In this document: piece by piece, positions 15,937 to 25,448 of the stretch
Layout of the letters: each line of letters opens with the position of its first letter
How positions within the stretch are numbered: the stretch's first letter is position 1
NCBI GenBank assembly: GCA_009783205.1
Contig: WRHO01000008.1
Coordinates: 1-61,986, forward strand
Length of the DNA stretch: 61,986 nucleotides
Reading direction: 5' to 3'
DNA from: Oscillospiraceae bacterium
GTDB taxonomy: Bacteria; Bacillota; Clostridia; Oscillospirales; Ruminococcaceae
Translations under genes and position numbers: made by a program
Notes under the pieces: model-generated
What the model was told of the DNA's origin: nothing
Database searches by the model: none
What the model saw: only the letters and a program-made list of their open reading frames with translations

Positions 15937-18471
15937 ATGGAACAAAAATTTAAGCTTAAAGACACGGCGAAAGAATTCGGAATTGAGCCTTCGGAAATTG
16001 TGTCGATTGTAAAAGAATATCTTGGGGTTGAAAAAAAGACAACGGGGACGCTTGTTCTCGATGAGCTTGACATTATCCTCGAGAAGCTTCTTGCCGAACG
16101 CGCAACCGATAATATAGGTGAATACTTTAATTCTAAGCCTAAGAAAGTCGTAGCCGAGCCAAAGCCCGAGCCAAAACCGGCGGCAAAGGTTAAGGCGGTC
16201 AAAAAACCCGACTCGGTAACGCCTAAAGCCGTCGAAGCAACAGAAGCTCCGAAAAAGAAAACGGTGAAGCCTCTCGAGCCAAAGGTTGTTGTTAAAGAGG
16301 AAAAGACGCCGAAGCCCGAAAAGAAAAAGCTTATGCCGAAGCCCGTCAAGGCGGCGGTTGACGTCAATAAGCTTAAAATAAACGACCCGCCCAAGGCAAA
16401 ACAAAAAGGCGAAGCGGTTCAGCGCGGGGAACAAATTGTAAAGCGGGTAGACACAAGAGGTAACTATGTAGAATTAGACAGATATAACGAAAAATACGAA
16501 AGCATAGCCCGTGAACAAGGTGGGGTAAATACCCGCGAAAACCAAAATAGGAATCAGAATTCAAACAGAGGGAACTTCAACAATAATAATTTTAGGGGAA
16601 AACAAAAGTTCGGGAATCATCGGTCAAACTTCAAAAGAGGGATGCAGCCGCCCGCACGTCATAAGGAAACGGAAGCGGAAAAACAACTTCGTCTTGAACT
16701 CGAAAAAGCGAGGAATAAACAGCTTGAAATCCTTATCCCCGATAATATAGTCATATCCGAATTGGCGTCGCGCCTTAAGGTAAAGGCGAGCATAGTTATC
16801 AAAAAATTGTTCCCGTTAGGAATAATGGCGAATCAAAATCAAACCATAGATTATGACACGGCGGCTTTAGTAGCAGATGAATTGGGCGCGAAGGTGGAAA
16901 AGGAAATCATAGTAACGGTTGAAGAACGGTTGTTTGAGGAAATCGAAGATACCGAAGAAAACCTCCGCCCCCGTTCTCCCGTGGTTGTTGTCATGGGACA
17001 CGTTGACCACGGTAAAACCTCCCTCTTAGACAGTATACGCGACTCCGACGTTGCGGCGGGTGAAGCGGGGGGAATCACACAGCATATAGGCGCGCACCGC
17101 GTGAAAGCGGGCGGGAAGGATATAACCTTCTTAGACACGCCGGGACACGAAGCGTTCACCGCGATGCGGGCGAGGGGCGCGAATATAACCGATATTGCAA
17201 TTTTAGTTGTAGCCGCCGACGACGGAATTATGCCGCAGACAATTGAATCAATTAATCACGCAAAGGCGGCGGGAATTTCTATTATCGTAGCTATAAACAA
17301 AATGGATAAGCCGGAAGCAAACCCGTCGCGCATTAAACAGGAATTGACCGAACACGGGCTTTTGATAGAAGAATGGGGCGGCGATATTATATGCTGTGAG
17401 GTTAGCGCGAAACAAAAAACGGGTATAGATAATCTTCTCGAAATGATTAATCTTAACGCAGAAATGCTCGAGCTTAAAGCCAACCCCGAAAGACTCGCCG
17501 TCGGTACGGTAATTGAGGCGCGTCTCGACAAGGGCAGAGGCCCGGTAGCGACTCTTTTGGTTCAAAAGGGAACGCTCAATACCGGCGACGTTCTCATCGC
17601 GGGAACGGCTGTAGGGCGCGTAAGGGTAATGTTAGACGATAAAGGAAAGACCGCAAAAACGGCGGGGCCGTCCGTTCCGGTAGAAATAACCGGACTCGCA
17701 GAGGTTCCGAGCGCGGGAGACCAGTTTTCTGCAGTAGAAGATGAGAAATTAGCGCGTGAATTGGTTGAAAAACGTAAACACGAGGCTAAAGAAGCGCATT
17801 TCAACCAATACAAAAAGGTTACTTTAGACAGCCTTTTCAGCCATATAGAACAAGGTTCTGTAAAAGAACTTCCCATTATAGTAAAAGCAGATGTTCAAGG
17901 TTCGGTAGAAGCGGTTAAACAATCGCTCGAAAAACTTTCTCATCCCGAGGTTAAAATCAGAGTAATACACGGTGGCGTAGGCGCGGTAAGCGAGAGCGAC
18001 GTTATGCTCGCAAATGCGTCGGGCGCAATTATTGTCGGGTTTAATGTACGACCACATCCCGCGGCGGCGGAAAACGCAAAGCGCGATAATGTGGAAATAA
18101 GGGTATACAGAATCATTTACGACGCAATTGAAGAAATCGAAACGGCAATGAAGGGTATGCTCGCGCCTAAGTTTAAAGAGGTCGTTATGGCGCGGATAGA
18201 AGTCCGCAACGTGTTTAAAATAACCGGCTCGGGAATCGTCGCGGGGTGTCACGTTGTCGACGGAAAGGTTACCCGCGCTTGTGAAATTCGCGTACTCCGC
18301 GATGATGTTATCGTTTTTGAAGATAAAATTAATACCTTGAAGCGTTTTAAAGACGACGTGAAGGAAGTCGCAACGGGGTACGAGTGCGGAATAAGTCTCG
18401 AAAAATTCTCCGATATTAAAGAAGGCGACGTCTTTGAAGCGTTTATCATGGAGGAAGTGACGGACAGTTGA
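15937..18471 (+). CDS. infB: translation initiation factor IF-2
   Basis: An 844-residue GTPase that delivers initiator tRNA to the ribosome. Order: a small IF2N domain, a long low-complexity Lys/Pro/Ala-rich and then Asn/Arg-rich region (~65-250), a second IF2N domain (~265-320), the G domain with G1 GHVDHGKT (354-361), DTPGH and NKMD, then beta-barrel II, domain III and C-terminal domain IV. GTP-binding motifs are intact. The last codons and stop (TDS, TGA) run into a TTGACAG heptamer array, suggesting the repeat has replaced the original 3' end of the gene. Confidence 0.96.
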   Translation: MEQKFKLKDTAKEFGIEPSEIVSIVKEYLGVEKKTTGTLVLDELDIILEKLLAERATDNIGEYFNSKPKKVVAEPKPEPKPAAKVKAVKKPDSVTPKAVEATEAPKKKTVKPLEPKVVVKEEKTPKPEKKKLMPKPVKAAVDVNKLKINDPPKAKQKGEAVQRGEQIVKRVDTRGNYVELDRYNEKYESIAREQGGVNTRENQNRNQNSNRGNFNNNNFRGKQKFGNHRSNFKRGMQPPARHKETEAEKQLRLELEKARNKQLEILIPDNIVISELASRLKVKASIVIKKLFPLGIMANQNQTIDYDTAALVADELGAKVEKEIIVTVEERLFEEIEDTEENLRPRSPVVVVMGHVDHGKTSLLDSIRDSDVAAGEAGGITQHIGAHRVKAGGKDITFLDTPGHEAFTAMRARGANITDIAILVVAADDGIMPQTIESINHAKAAGISIIVAINKMDKPEANPSRIKQELTEHGLLIEEWGGDIICCEVSAKQKTGIDNLLEMINLNAEMLELKANPERLAVGTVIEARLDKGRGPVATLLVQKGTLNTGDVLIAGTAVGRVRVMLDDKGKTAKTAGPSVPVEITGLAEVPSAGDQFSAVEDEKLARELVEKRKHEAKEAHFNQYKKVTLDSLFSHIEQGSVKELPIIVKADVQGSVEAVKQSLEKLSHPEVKIRVIHGGVGAVSESDVMLANASGAIIVGFNVRPHPAAAENAKRDNVEIRVYRIIYDAIEEIETAMKGMLAPKFKEVVMARIEVRNVFKITGSGIVAGCHVVDGKVTRACEIRVLRDDVIVFEDKINTLKRFKDDVKEVATGYECGISLEKFSDIKEGDVFEAFIMEEVTDS

Positions 18472-18538
18472 CGGCAGTTGACAATTGACAATTGACAGTT
18501 GACAGTTGACGGCAGTTGACAGTTGACAGTTGACAGTT
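18463..18538 (+). repeat. heptamer (TTGACAG) array at the infB stop codon, copy 2
   Basis: About ten seven-base units (CAGTTGA/CAATTGA), with two CGG interruptions, start at the infB stop and fill the gap to the rbfA ribosome-binding site. The orientation on the sense strand is the same as in the other copies. Confidence 0.9.
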
Positions 18539-18556
18539 TATAGGAGGTGGGTTGTT

Positions 18557-18895
18557 TTGAATAAGAATATACAACGATTGGCAGAGGATATTAAACGGGA
18601 AATATCCGTAACAATGCGCGAGGTTGTTACGGAGGGTATTGTTTCGGTTTCACATTGTGAGCTGTCTAACGATTTGTCTTATTGTAAAGTCTTTATATCG
18701 ACCTATGAGGGCGGCGAAAAAACGGTTCATGAAGCGGAAAAGCTAAAAACAAAGGCGGGGCTTTTTAAAAAGCATATAAACGCCCGTATACGAATGAGAA
18801 AAATTCCGGAGCTTATTTTCCTCCCGGACAACTCCTTAGATTATTATGACAAAATTACGGGTATAATTGATGAATTAGGAATTGCCAAAAAATAA
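18557..18895 (+). CDS. rbfA: ribosome-binding factor A
   Basis: A 112-residue KH-fold protein that matures the 30S subunit by acting near helix 1 of 16S rRNA. The TTG start was chosen because GGAGGTGG lies seven bases before it and the reading frame upstream is repeat DNA. Family signatures are seen: IQRLAEDIKREIS near the start, SNDLSYCKVFIS in the middle, and RIRMRKIPELIFLPDNSLDY near the end. The position after infB is conserved. A further single GTTGACAG follows its stop codon. Confidence 0.93.
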   Translation: MNKNIQRLAEDIKREISVTMREVVTEGIVSVSHCELSNDLSYCKVFISTYEGGEKTVHEAEKLKTKAGLFKKHINARIRMRKIPELIFLPDNSLDYYDKITGIIDELGIAKK

Positions 18896-19093
18896 AGTTG
18901 ACAGGTTTGGCGCAGTGTTTTTGTCGGCAGACGAGGCGAAATTTTTGCGAATATCCGTGTATATTTAAGAAAATTTCAACGAAGTATGTCAGCAAAAATA
19001 CAAGGGAAACGTCAAGTTTATTTATTGACGATTCCTTAAACGAGAAAAAAGTCTGAAACTGATTTTACAGAGCTTTTTGCGGCTCGAAAAGGC

Positions 19094-20098
19094 ATGGTCA
19101 CAAAAATGGAAATTACGCTTCAACAGACGGCTGAATTTTTTAGAGAAAACGACGACTTCACATTGATTTGTCATTCAAACCCCGACGGCGATACCCTCGG
19201 AAGCGGGTATGGTCTGTGCGGGGTTTTGCATATTATGGGAAAACGCGCGCGCATTATATGCGACGACGAACCGTCCTCGCGGTTTGATTTTTTAGCGGAG
19301 GCGATAGACCCGAGGCTTACGGAGCTTGCCAAAGACGCGGACGAGACAATAATAACGATTGACGTTGCTGATGTTGAGCTTATCGGCTCGCTAAAAGACC
19401 GATATCCCGATATCGACCTTTGTATCGACCACCACGTTTCAAATAAAAATTACGCAAAGCGACTCCTCATAGACAACACCTCGGCGTCGTGTGCAATGGT
19501 TGTTTGGGAATTGATAAAAGAGCTTATTTCGGAAAAACAACTAAAAGAGACCCCTAAGGCGCGTGCAATCGCGGCGGCAATATATACGGGTATCTCGACC
19601 GACACCGGCTGTTTCAGATACAGCAATACCTCCGCAAAATGTCACCATACCGCCGCCGAATTAATGGCGTATTCGTTTAATGTTACAAAAATTAACTACC
19701 TTATGTTTGAAATGAAAACGAGGGAACGCATTTCGTTAGAAATCGAAGCGTTTAACGGGATTGAGTTTTATTGGGGCGGTAAATGCGCCGTTATAAGCCT
19801 CACCCGGCAAATGCTTGACGGAATTGACCCCGAAGACGCGAGTAACGTGTCCTCTCTCCCAAAACAAATCGAAGGGGTGTCGGCGGGAATTGTGTTTAAG
19901 GAGAAAAAAGAGGACGTCTGGAAAATATCCGTCCGCACCGACGAAAACATAAACGCACAAACGCTATGCAGCGCGCTCGGCGGCGGGGGACACATTCGCG
20001 CCGCCGGTTGTACATTAAAAGGAACGCTCGAATCGGTTAAAAAAGCGGTATTATCTGAAATAGAAAAACAAATAGATAATGGGGTCAAGGAATTATGA
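19094..20098 (+). CDS. nrnA: DHH/DHHA1 phosphoesterase, NrnA-like oligoribonuclease/pAp phosphatase
   Basis: A 334-residue enzyme of the DHH superfamily. HSNPDGDTLGSG (~26-37) and the DHH motif in IDHHVSNKNY (~115-124) form the Mn2+ site, and GGGGHIRAAGC near residue 298 is the DHHA1 substrate-binding motif. The family degrades nanoRNAs and dephosphorylates pAp. A start four codons downstream (MEITLQQ) is equally possible, because AAAAGG lies very close to the first ATG. A ~200-base stretch without a gene separates it from rbfA. Its TGA overlaps the truB ATG. Confidence 0.92.
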   Translation: MVTKMEITLQQTAEFFRENDDFTLICHSNPDGDTLGSGYGLCGVLHIMGKRARIICDDEPSSRFDFLAEAIDPRLTELAKDADETIITIDVADVELIGSLKDRYPDIDLCIDHHVSNKNYAKRLLIDNTSASCAMVVWELIKELISEKQLKETPKARAIAAAIYTGISTDTGCFRYSNTSAKCHHTAAELMAYSFNVTKINYLMFEMKTRERISLEIEAFNGIEFYWGGKCAVISLTRQMLDGIDPEDASNVSSLPKQIEGVSAGIVFKEKKEDVWKISVRTDENINAQTLCSALGGGGHIRAAGCTLKGTLESVKKAVLSEIEKQIDNGVKEL

Positions 20099-21009
20099 AC
20101 GGTATAATCTGTGTGTATAAACCGACGGGGTATACCTCATTCGATATAATAGCAATAATGCGGCGGCTTTTGAATACAAAAAAAATCGGACACTCGGGAA
20201 CGCTCGACCCAATTGCGGAGGGGGTTCTCCCCGTTTTTGCGGGGGCGGCGACGCGGGCAATTGATTATTGTCCCGATACCGACAAAGAATACCGCGCCGG
20301 GTTTCGTATCGGTACAACCACCGATACACAGGATATAAGCGGACAAGAGCTTTCGCGGGTCAATTCAAACATTCCCGACGAGGTTTTATTATCAAGGATA
20401 AAGGCGGCGATTTTAAACTACATAGGCGAAATCGAACAAATTCCCCCTATGTATTCTGCGGTTAAGGTAAAGGGAAAACGGCTTTACGACTTGGCGCGAA
20501 AGGGCATCGAGGTAGAACGGACACCGCGAAAAATCACCGTACATTCTATCGAAATTGAACACTATGCCGACTCGGAGGGCATTATAAAGATTAGCTGTTC
20601 AAAGGGAACCTATGTTCGAACCTTAATCCACGATATAGGTCAAAGCATAGGATTCGGCGCGGTTATGACCGCGTTACAGCGGACTAAGTCCAACGGCTTC
20701 GCCCTCGGCGATTGTTATACATTAGAAGAGCTGCGCGAGATACACGCCGCCAACCCCGCTAAATTAGAATCGCTTTTAAAACCTTTAGACATTCTTTTTG
20801 ATTACCCTAAGGGGTATTTGGACGAGCGACAAACCGAGCTTTACAGAAACGGCGCGATTCTTAACGCCGACCTCGTTAAGCTTCAACAAATATACGACGG
20901 CTTTTATTCACTTTACGACAGCGATAACAGAATTGTCGCATTGGCAAAAATAGGCGAAGACCACTCTTTATTAATAGAACACAGGTTTCATTACAGCGGC
21001 TCTGTTTGA
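20095..21009 (+). CDS. truB: tRNA pseudouridine-55 synthase
   Basis: A 304-residue TruB that isomerises U55 in the T loop of tRNAs. The catalytic Asp is D38 in SGTLDPIAEG, following the YKPTGYTSFD segment. KEYRAGFRIGTTTDTQD, PPMYSAVKVKGKRLY and SCSKGTYVRTLIHDIG are the other conserved blocks, in order. The C-terminal ~80 residues form a PUA-like extension. It is coupled by overlap to nrnA and followed by ribF, the usual truB-ribF pair. Confidence 0.96.
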   Translation: MNGIICVYKPTGYTSFDIIAIMRRLLNTKKIGHSGTLDPIAEGVLPVFAGAATRAIDYCPDTDKEYRAGFRIGTTTDTQDISGQELSRVNSNIPDEVLLSRIKAAILNYIGEIEQIPPMYSAVKVKGKRLYDLARKGIEVERTPRKITVHSIEIEHYADSEGIIKISCSKGTYVRTLIHDIGQSIGFGAVMTALQRTKSNGFALGDCYTLEELREIHAANPAKLESLLKPLDILFDYPKGYLDERQTELYRNGAILNADLVKLQQIYDGFYSLYDSDNRIVALAKIGEDHSLLIEHRFHYSGSV

Positions 21010-21050
21010 TATTTAGAAAATAGAAAAATGCTTGACGAGGAGGATACGGC

Positions 21051-21929
21051 TTGACTCTAAACAATCACAATTATACCGCGGCGGTCGCGCTCGGAATGTT
21101 CGACGGCGTTCATATCGGACACGTTGAGGTTATTAACTCCGCCCTTGAACAAGAGCGATTAAACGGTTTAACGCCGGCGGTTTTTACGTTTCGAACCCTT
21201 TCGAAATATTCAAAAAGCATACTCCCCTATCAAAGGAAGTTTACCCTTCTTAAAGCGGCAGGAATAAAGAAAATTTATTCATCTGATTTTGAAAGCATAA
21301 AGGATTTAACGGCGGAGGAATTTGTACAACAAATTTTAATCGAAAAAATGAACTGCGGACACGTTTCCTGCGGCTGGAATTTTAGGTTCTCAAAAGATGC
21401 AAAAGCCGACGCAAACGACCTAAAACGAATTTGTGAAGCCCGCGGAATAAAGGTAAGCATAATTAAGCCGATTGATATAAACGGACTCCCCGCGAGTTCG
21501 ACGCGAATCCGCGAGGCAATCCAAAACGGCGATATCTCTTTAGCAAATAAAATGCTCGGAACCGACCTCACCTATGAATTAGAGGTGATTGAGGGGGCAA
21601 AATTAGGGCGTACCTTAGGCGCGCCGACAATTAATCAAATAATCCCCGCCGATTGTGTCCTTCCAAAATTCGGCGTATATAAAAGCCGCGCATTGGTTGA
21701 TGTTATTCACTATACTGCGGTAACAAACATAGGAACAAAGCCGACCGTAGACGACGGGAACACGCCTATTATGGAAACCCATATACCCGGGTTTAACATG
21801 GAAATATACGGGCAAACCGTAACGGTGAGTCTCTTAGAATTTATCAGAGAGGAAAAAAAGTTTACGTCGCTCGATGAGCTTAAAGCACAGATTCAGCTTG
21901 ATGTAAAAAAAGCGTGCAAAGGCAGATGA
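21051..21929 (+). CDS. ribF: bifunctional riboflavin kinase/FAD synthetase
   Basis: A 292-residue enzyme making FMN and FAD from riboflavin. The TTG start was chosen for the GAGGAGG eight bases upstream. The N-terminal adenylyltransferase half contains GMFDGVHIGH (HxGH motif) and SSTRIREAI. The C-terminal riboflavin kinase half begins with GAKLGRTLGAPTIN (most relatives have GFPTAN, so Ala for Phe is a small deviation). The stop TGA is the first base triplet of another heptamer array. Confidence 0.95.
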   Translation: MTLNNHNYTAAVALGMFDGVHIGHVEVINSALEQERLNGLTPAVFTFRTLSKYSKSILPYQRKFTLLKAAGIKKIYSSDFESIKDLTAEEFVQQILIEKMNCGHVSCGWNFRFSKDAKADANDLKRICEARGIKVSIIKPIDINGLPASSTRIREAIQNGDISLANKMLGTDLTYELEVIEGAKLGRTLGAPTINQIIPADCVLPKFGVYKSRALVDVIHYTAVTNIGTKPTVDDGNTPIMETHIPGFNMEIYGQTVTVSLLEFIREEKKFTSLDELKAQIQLDVKKACKGR

Positions 21930-21963
21930 CAGTTGACAATGGACAGTTGACAGCTGACAGTTG
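21927..21963 (+). repeat. heptamer (TTGACAG) array at the ribF stop codon, copy 3
   Basis: TGACAGT, TGACAAT, GGACAGT, TGACAGC, TGACAGT: five units beginning exactly at the stop codon and ending at the poly-G ribosome-binding region of the next gene. Confidence 0.85.
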
Positions 21964-21968
21964 GGGGG

Positions 21969-22583
21969 GTGAGGTTAGTGTTTAGGCGGTATATTTTACC
22001 TTTGTTATTGGGGTTGGCTTTAGGCGCGATTTCGGTGCTTATCGGTCATACGCCGAAAACAATCGTGGCAATAACGGGAATGAGAGTTATCGGTAACCAA
22101 ATAGGTTACTCTCTCGGTATATTAGCGATGACCTATATTAATTCCGACAAATGGTTACGAGGCTTTGTCGCGGGTTCGTTAATGAATTTTGTTGCAACGG
22201 TTGTGTACTATGTCGCGATTTATACAATTAATGCGTTATCAACAAACGTAACCGGTTATAGCTTTGAATGGGTCGATTTGATTCTTTGGACTGTTTTAGG
22301 CGCGGGTTGCTCCGCTTTGGCGGCATCAGCGGTCAGATTTGGGGTTTACGGCAAATCGAAGCTTATTAGATATTCTGCGGCTTTCGTAACACATTCGGCG
22401 TTAATGCTGGCTGTCTTATTGTTTCAGGCACTCCCGTTTTTTATAAGACTCCATAGCGATGCTTTAACAACAGAAGACGGGGTTGCGAGAAATATATATG
22501 AAATCTTTTTCGCGCTTTTTCTTATATCGGCAATGTTCATAATTTTTTATAAACGGAACAGGAGGGATAATGAAACAGATTAG
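21969..22583 (+). CDS. polytopic membrane protein, hypothetical
   Basis: A 204-residue integral membrane protein with about five to six hydrophobic segments (approximately 8-25, 40-55, 65-85, 100-125, 140-155 and 175-195). I do not recognise a named family; it resembles small uncharacterised clostridial membrane proteins. Two GTG starts are possible: the listed one, or one three codons later that sits nine bases after a GGGGGG run. It overlaps gltX by 14 bases and therefore probably belongs to the same transcript. No functional motif is visible. Confidence 0.7.
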   Translation: MRLVFRRYILPLLLGLALGAISVLIGHTPKTIVAITGMRVIGNQIGYSLGILAMTYINSDKWLRGFVAGSLMNFVATVVYYVAIYTINALSTNVTGYSFEWVDLILWTVLGAGCSALAASAVRFGVYGKSKLIRYSAAFVTHSALMLAVLLFQALPFFIRLHSDALTTEDGVARNIYEIFFALFLISAMFIIFYKRNRRDNETD

Positions 22584-23946
22584 AACGAGGTTCGCACCGA
22601 GTCCCACAGGGTTTATGCACTTGGGGAACCTAAGGACGGCATTATATGCGTGGTTATACAGTAAGAACAACAACGGGTCGTTTATACTAAGGGTTGAAGA
22701 TACCGACCGGTCAAGATATGTAGAGGGCGCGATTGATGTCATATATGAAACGCTCAAGGATTGCGGCTTAAGCTGGGACGAGGGGCCGGACGTCGGCGGC
22801 GATTACGCGCCATATATACAAAGCGAGCGCAAGGACTCATATATGGAATATGCGTTAAAGCTAATTGAAAAGGGGGACGCTTATTATTGTATATGCCCGC
22901 CGGACTGTGATACCTGTACCTGTCGGGATTTGAAGCTCGAACAACCGTCACAGCCCTTTGTTATAAGACAAAAGTCGCCCAAAGACGGCTCAACATCGTT
23001 TAAAGACGAAATTTACGGGGAAATAACGGTCGATAATAAGGAAATAGAAGACCAAATCCTTATTAAATCGGACGGAATGCCCACATATAATTTTGCAAAC
23101 GTCATAGATGACCATTTTATGAACATTACTCATATTATACGCGGAAACGAGTATCTGACCTCTACCCCTAAGTACAACCTTTTGTACGAGGCGTTCGGGT
23201 GGGAGCTTCCCGCATATATACACGTTCCGCAAATAATGCGCGACGCGACGCACAAGCTTTCGAAGAGGGACGGAGACGCCTATTTCGGCGATTTCAAGGA
23301 GAAGGGCTACCTCACCTCCGCGATTATCAATTATATTGCCTTACTCGGTTGGTCACCAAAGGGGGGGGACGCAGAGCGCGAAATATTCACGCTCGACGAA
23401 TTGGCAAGAGCCTTCGGCACAGACGGCATCTCCAAATCCCCCGCTATATTTGATTCGGAAAAAATGCGGGCGATTAATGCCGAGCATATTCGCCGCCTCT
23501 CCCCCGAACAGTTTAAAGAAGCGGCAATCCCTTATATCGGCGACCACCCCGTTAATTATGATATTCTTTGCGCCGCGCTTCAACCGCGAACCGAGGTCTT
23601 GTCCGATATTACGGCACAGGTTGATTTCCTCAAAGAACCTTGTGCCTATACCCCCGAGCTTTATTATAACAAGAAAATGAAAACATCTCCCGATACGGCG
23701 CGTTCCGCGTTAAATGAAGCATTGGGTGTTTTAAAATCTACAGAAAGCTTTACCAAAGATGAATTATACTCTGCGTTCAAACTTCTCGCAGAAGAAAATG
23801 CACAAAAACCGGGTTATTACCTTTACCCGCTACAGATTGCATTAACGGGAAAACCCGCCGCACCCGGCGGCGGTCTCGATATATGCGTAATGTTCGGTAA
23901 AGAAGAAAGCATGAACAGAATCGGCAAGGCGATTGAGGAACTATAA
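22570..23946 (+). CDS. gltX: glutamyl-tRNA synthetase
   Basis: A 458-residue class I aminoacyl-tRNA synthetase that charges tRNA-Glu. The HIGH-like motif FMHLGN is at residues 15-20 and the KMSKS-like KLSKR at 229-233. A Cys-rich loop (CxC, then CDTCTC, around 103-115) may bind zinc. The C-terminal anticodon-binding helical domain ends at about 458, slightly shorter than many GluRS. Ribosome-binding site ACAGGAGGG. In this lineage GluRS may also charge tRNA-Gln for amidation, which the window cannot show. Confidence 0.96.
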   Translation: MKQIRTRFAPSPTGFMHLGNLRTALYAWLYSKNNNGSFILRVEDTDRSRYVEGAIDVIYETLKDCGLSWDEGPDVGGDYAPYIQSERKDSYMEYALKLIEKGDAYYCICPPDCDTCTCRDLKLEQPSQPFVIRQKSPKDGSTSFKDEIYGEITVDNKEIEDQILIKSDGMPTYNFANVIDDHFMNITHIIRGNEYLTSTPKYNLLYEAFGWELPAYIHVPQIMRDATHKLSKRDGDAYFGDFKEKGYLTSAIINYIALLGWSPKGGDAEREIFTLDELARAFGTDGISKSPAIFDSEKMRAINAEHIRRLSPEQFKEAAIPYIGDHPVNYDILCAALQPRTEVLSDITAQVDFLKEPCAYTPELYYNKKMKTSPDTARSALNEALGVLKSTESFTKDELYSAFKLLAEENAQKPGYYLYPLQIALTGKPAAPGGGLDICVMFGKEESMNRIGKAIEEL

Positions 23947-23970
23947 ATTACTCACAGAAAGGGCGCGTGT

Positions 23971-24711
23971 ATGATAGAAGTACGCAACCTGACCAAATCC
24001 TACTCAAACGGCGAAAAAGCAGTTGACAACATATCCTTCACCGTCGGAGAAGGGGAAATATTGGGCTTCTTAGGCCCAAACGGTGCGGGAAAATCCACAA
24101 CAATGAACATTTTAACCGGCTACATTTCATCAACCGACGGAAGCGCGGTTATCGGCGGCGTGGACGTTCTTGAGGAGCCGATTGTTGCAAAAAGGAAAAT
24201 CGGATACCTCCCCGAACAACCGCCGTTGTACCCCGACATGACGGTTGACGAATATTTGCGTTTTATTCATGAGCTAAAGAAGTCAAAGCTTCCAAAAAAC
24301 ACACATTTGAACGAGATATGCGAATTGGTAAAGGTAAACGACGTGCGCGGGCGATTAATTCGCAATTTGTCAAAGGGCTACAGACAAAGGGTGGGCTTAG
24401 CGGGGGCTTTGGTGGGCAATCCGCCGATATTAATTCTTGACGAGCCGACCGTCGGTCTTGACCCTAAGCAAATCATAGAAATAAGAACGCTTATTAAACA
24501 GTTGGGAAGGAATCACACCGTAATACTTTCATCGCATATTCTGCCCGAGGTTCAGGCGGTATGCGATAAAATCGTTATTATCAACGAGGGGAAAATCGTT
24601 GCGGACGGGGACTTGGAAGGCTTGCGGTCAAGATTCAAGACCGAAACGGACGAGGAATTGTCATTGGAACAGATATTTATTAAACTCATATATGGAGAGG
24701 GGATAATATAA
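23971..24711 (+). CDS. ABC transporter ATP-binding protein (GldA-like)
   Basis: A 246-residue ABC ATPase. Walker A GPNGAGKST (35-43), Q-loop YLPEQPPLYPDMTV, signature LSKGYRQRVGLAGAL and Walker B ILILDEPTVGLD are all intact. It is the first of four genes with the order ATPase, permease, GldG-like protein, DUF4340 protein. This layout resembles the gliding-motility genes gldA-gldF-gldG of Bacteroidota but is also common in non-gliding bacteria, where the substrate is unknown. Its stop overlaps the permease start by one base. Confidence 0.9.
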   Translation: MIEVRNLTKSYSNGEKAVDNISFTVGEGEILGFLGPNGAGKSTTMNILTGYISSTDGSAVIGGVDVLEEPIVAKRKIGYLPEQPPLYPDMTVDEYLRFIHELKKSKLPKNTHLNEICELVKVNDVRGRLIRNLSKGYRQRVGLAGALVGNPPILILDEPTVGLDPKQIIEIRTLIKQLGRNHTVILSSHILPEVQAVCDKIVIINEGKIVADGDLEGLRSRFKTETDEELSLEQIFIKLIYGEGII

Positions 24712-25448
24712 TGGCAGTATTCAAGCGCGAGCTTAAAGCATATTTTATCACCCCTCTCGGTTATGCTTTCATAGGGGTATATTTGGTTTTTTCGGGAGCG
24801 TTTTTTTATATGTTTACTTTAACGTCTTCAACCTCGTCGACCTATTCTTTCTCGCAGGGGACGGGTTCCGCCGATTTCGCACCTATGTTCTCGTTGATGT
24901 TTTTTGTTTTAATGTTTACTGTTCCGCTTTTAACGATGCGGCTTTTTGCCGAAGAAAGGCGCGCAAAAACAGACCAGCTTTTGTTGACCGCACCTTTGGG
25001 GCTTTTCGAGCTTGTTGCGGCGAAATTTGCCGCCGCATATGCCGTCTTTCTTATAAGCACGGCGGTGATGCCCATATACGGGATTGTTCTTTCTAATTTT
25101 ACCGAAGTAAGCTGGAGAACAATAACCGGAAATATGTTCGGGTTAATTATGGTTGGGGCTGTTTTTACCGCGTCGGGGTTGTTGGTGTCCTCGCTCACCG
25201 AGAATCAGATGATTGCCGCTATTCTCGGCGTTTTTGTAAACGTGGGCTTTTTATTCTCGTCCGTCGCCGCGCCTTATGTTGAAATAAAATTCATATCCGA
25301 CGCGCTAAGGAGTGTATCGTTATTGTCGCGTTATGACCGATTTACAATAGGGCTTTTTGAGCCGCAAAATGTGCTTTTCTTTTTGAGCATAATCGCTATT
25401 TTCCTTTTCTTAACCGTTCGCGGCCTCGAAAGACGGAGGTGGTTATAA
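24711..25448 (+). CDS. ABC transporter permease (GldF-like)
   Basis: A 245-residue integral membrane protein with six predicted helices. The start (FKRELKAYFITPLGYAFIG) and RLFAEERRAKTDQLLLTAP are hallmarks of the ABC-2 permeases paired with GldA-like ATPases. The protein probably dimerises to form the transport path. It ends exactly one base before the next gene's ATG, so the cluster is a tightly packed operon. The transported substrate cannot be read from the sequence. Confidence 0.88.
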   Translation: MAVFKRELKAYFITPLGYAFIGVYLVFSGAFFYMFTLTSSTSSTYSFSQGTGSADFAPMFSLMFFVLMFTVPLLTMRLFAEERRAKTDQLLLTAPLGLFELVAAKFAAAYAVFLISTAVMPIYGIVLSNFTEVSWRTITGNMFGLIMVGAVFTASGLLVSSLTENQMIAAILGVFVNVGFLFSSVAAPYVEIKFISDALRSVSLLSRYDRFTIGLFEPQNVLFFLSIIAIFLFLTVRGLERRRWL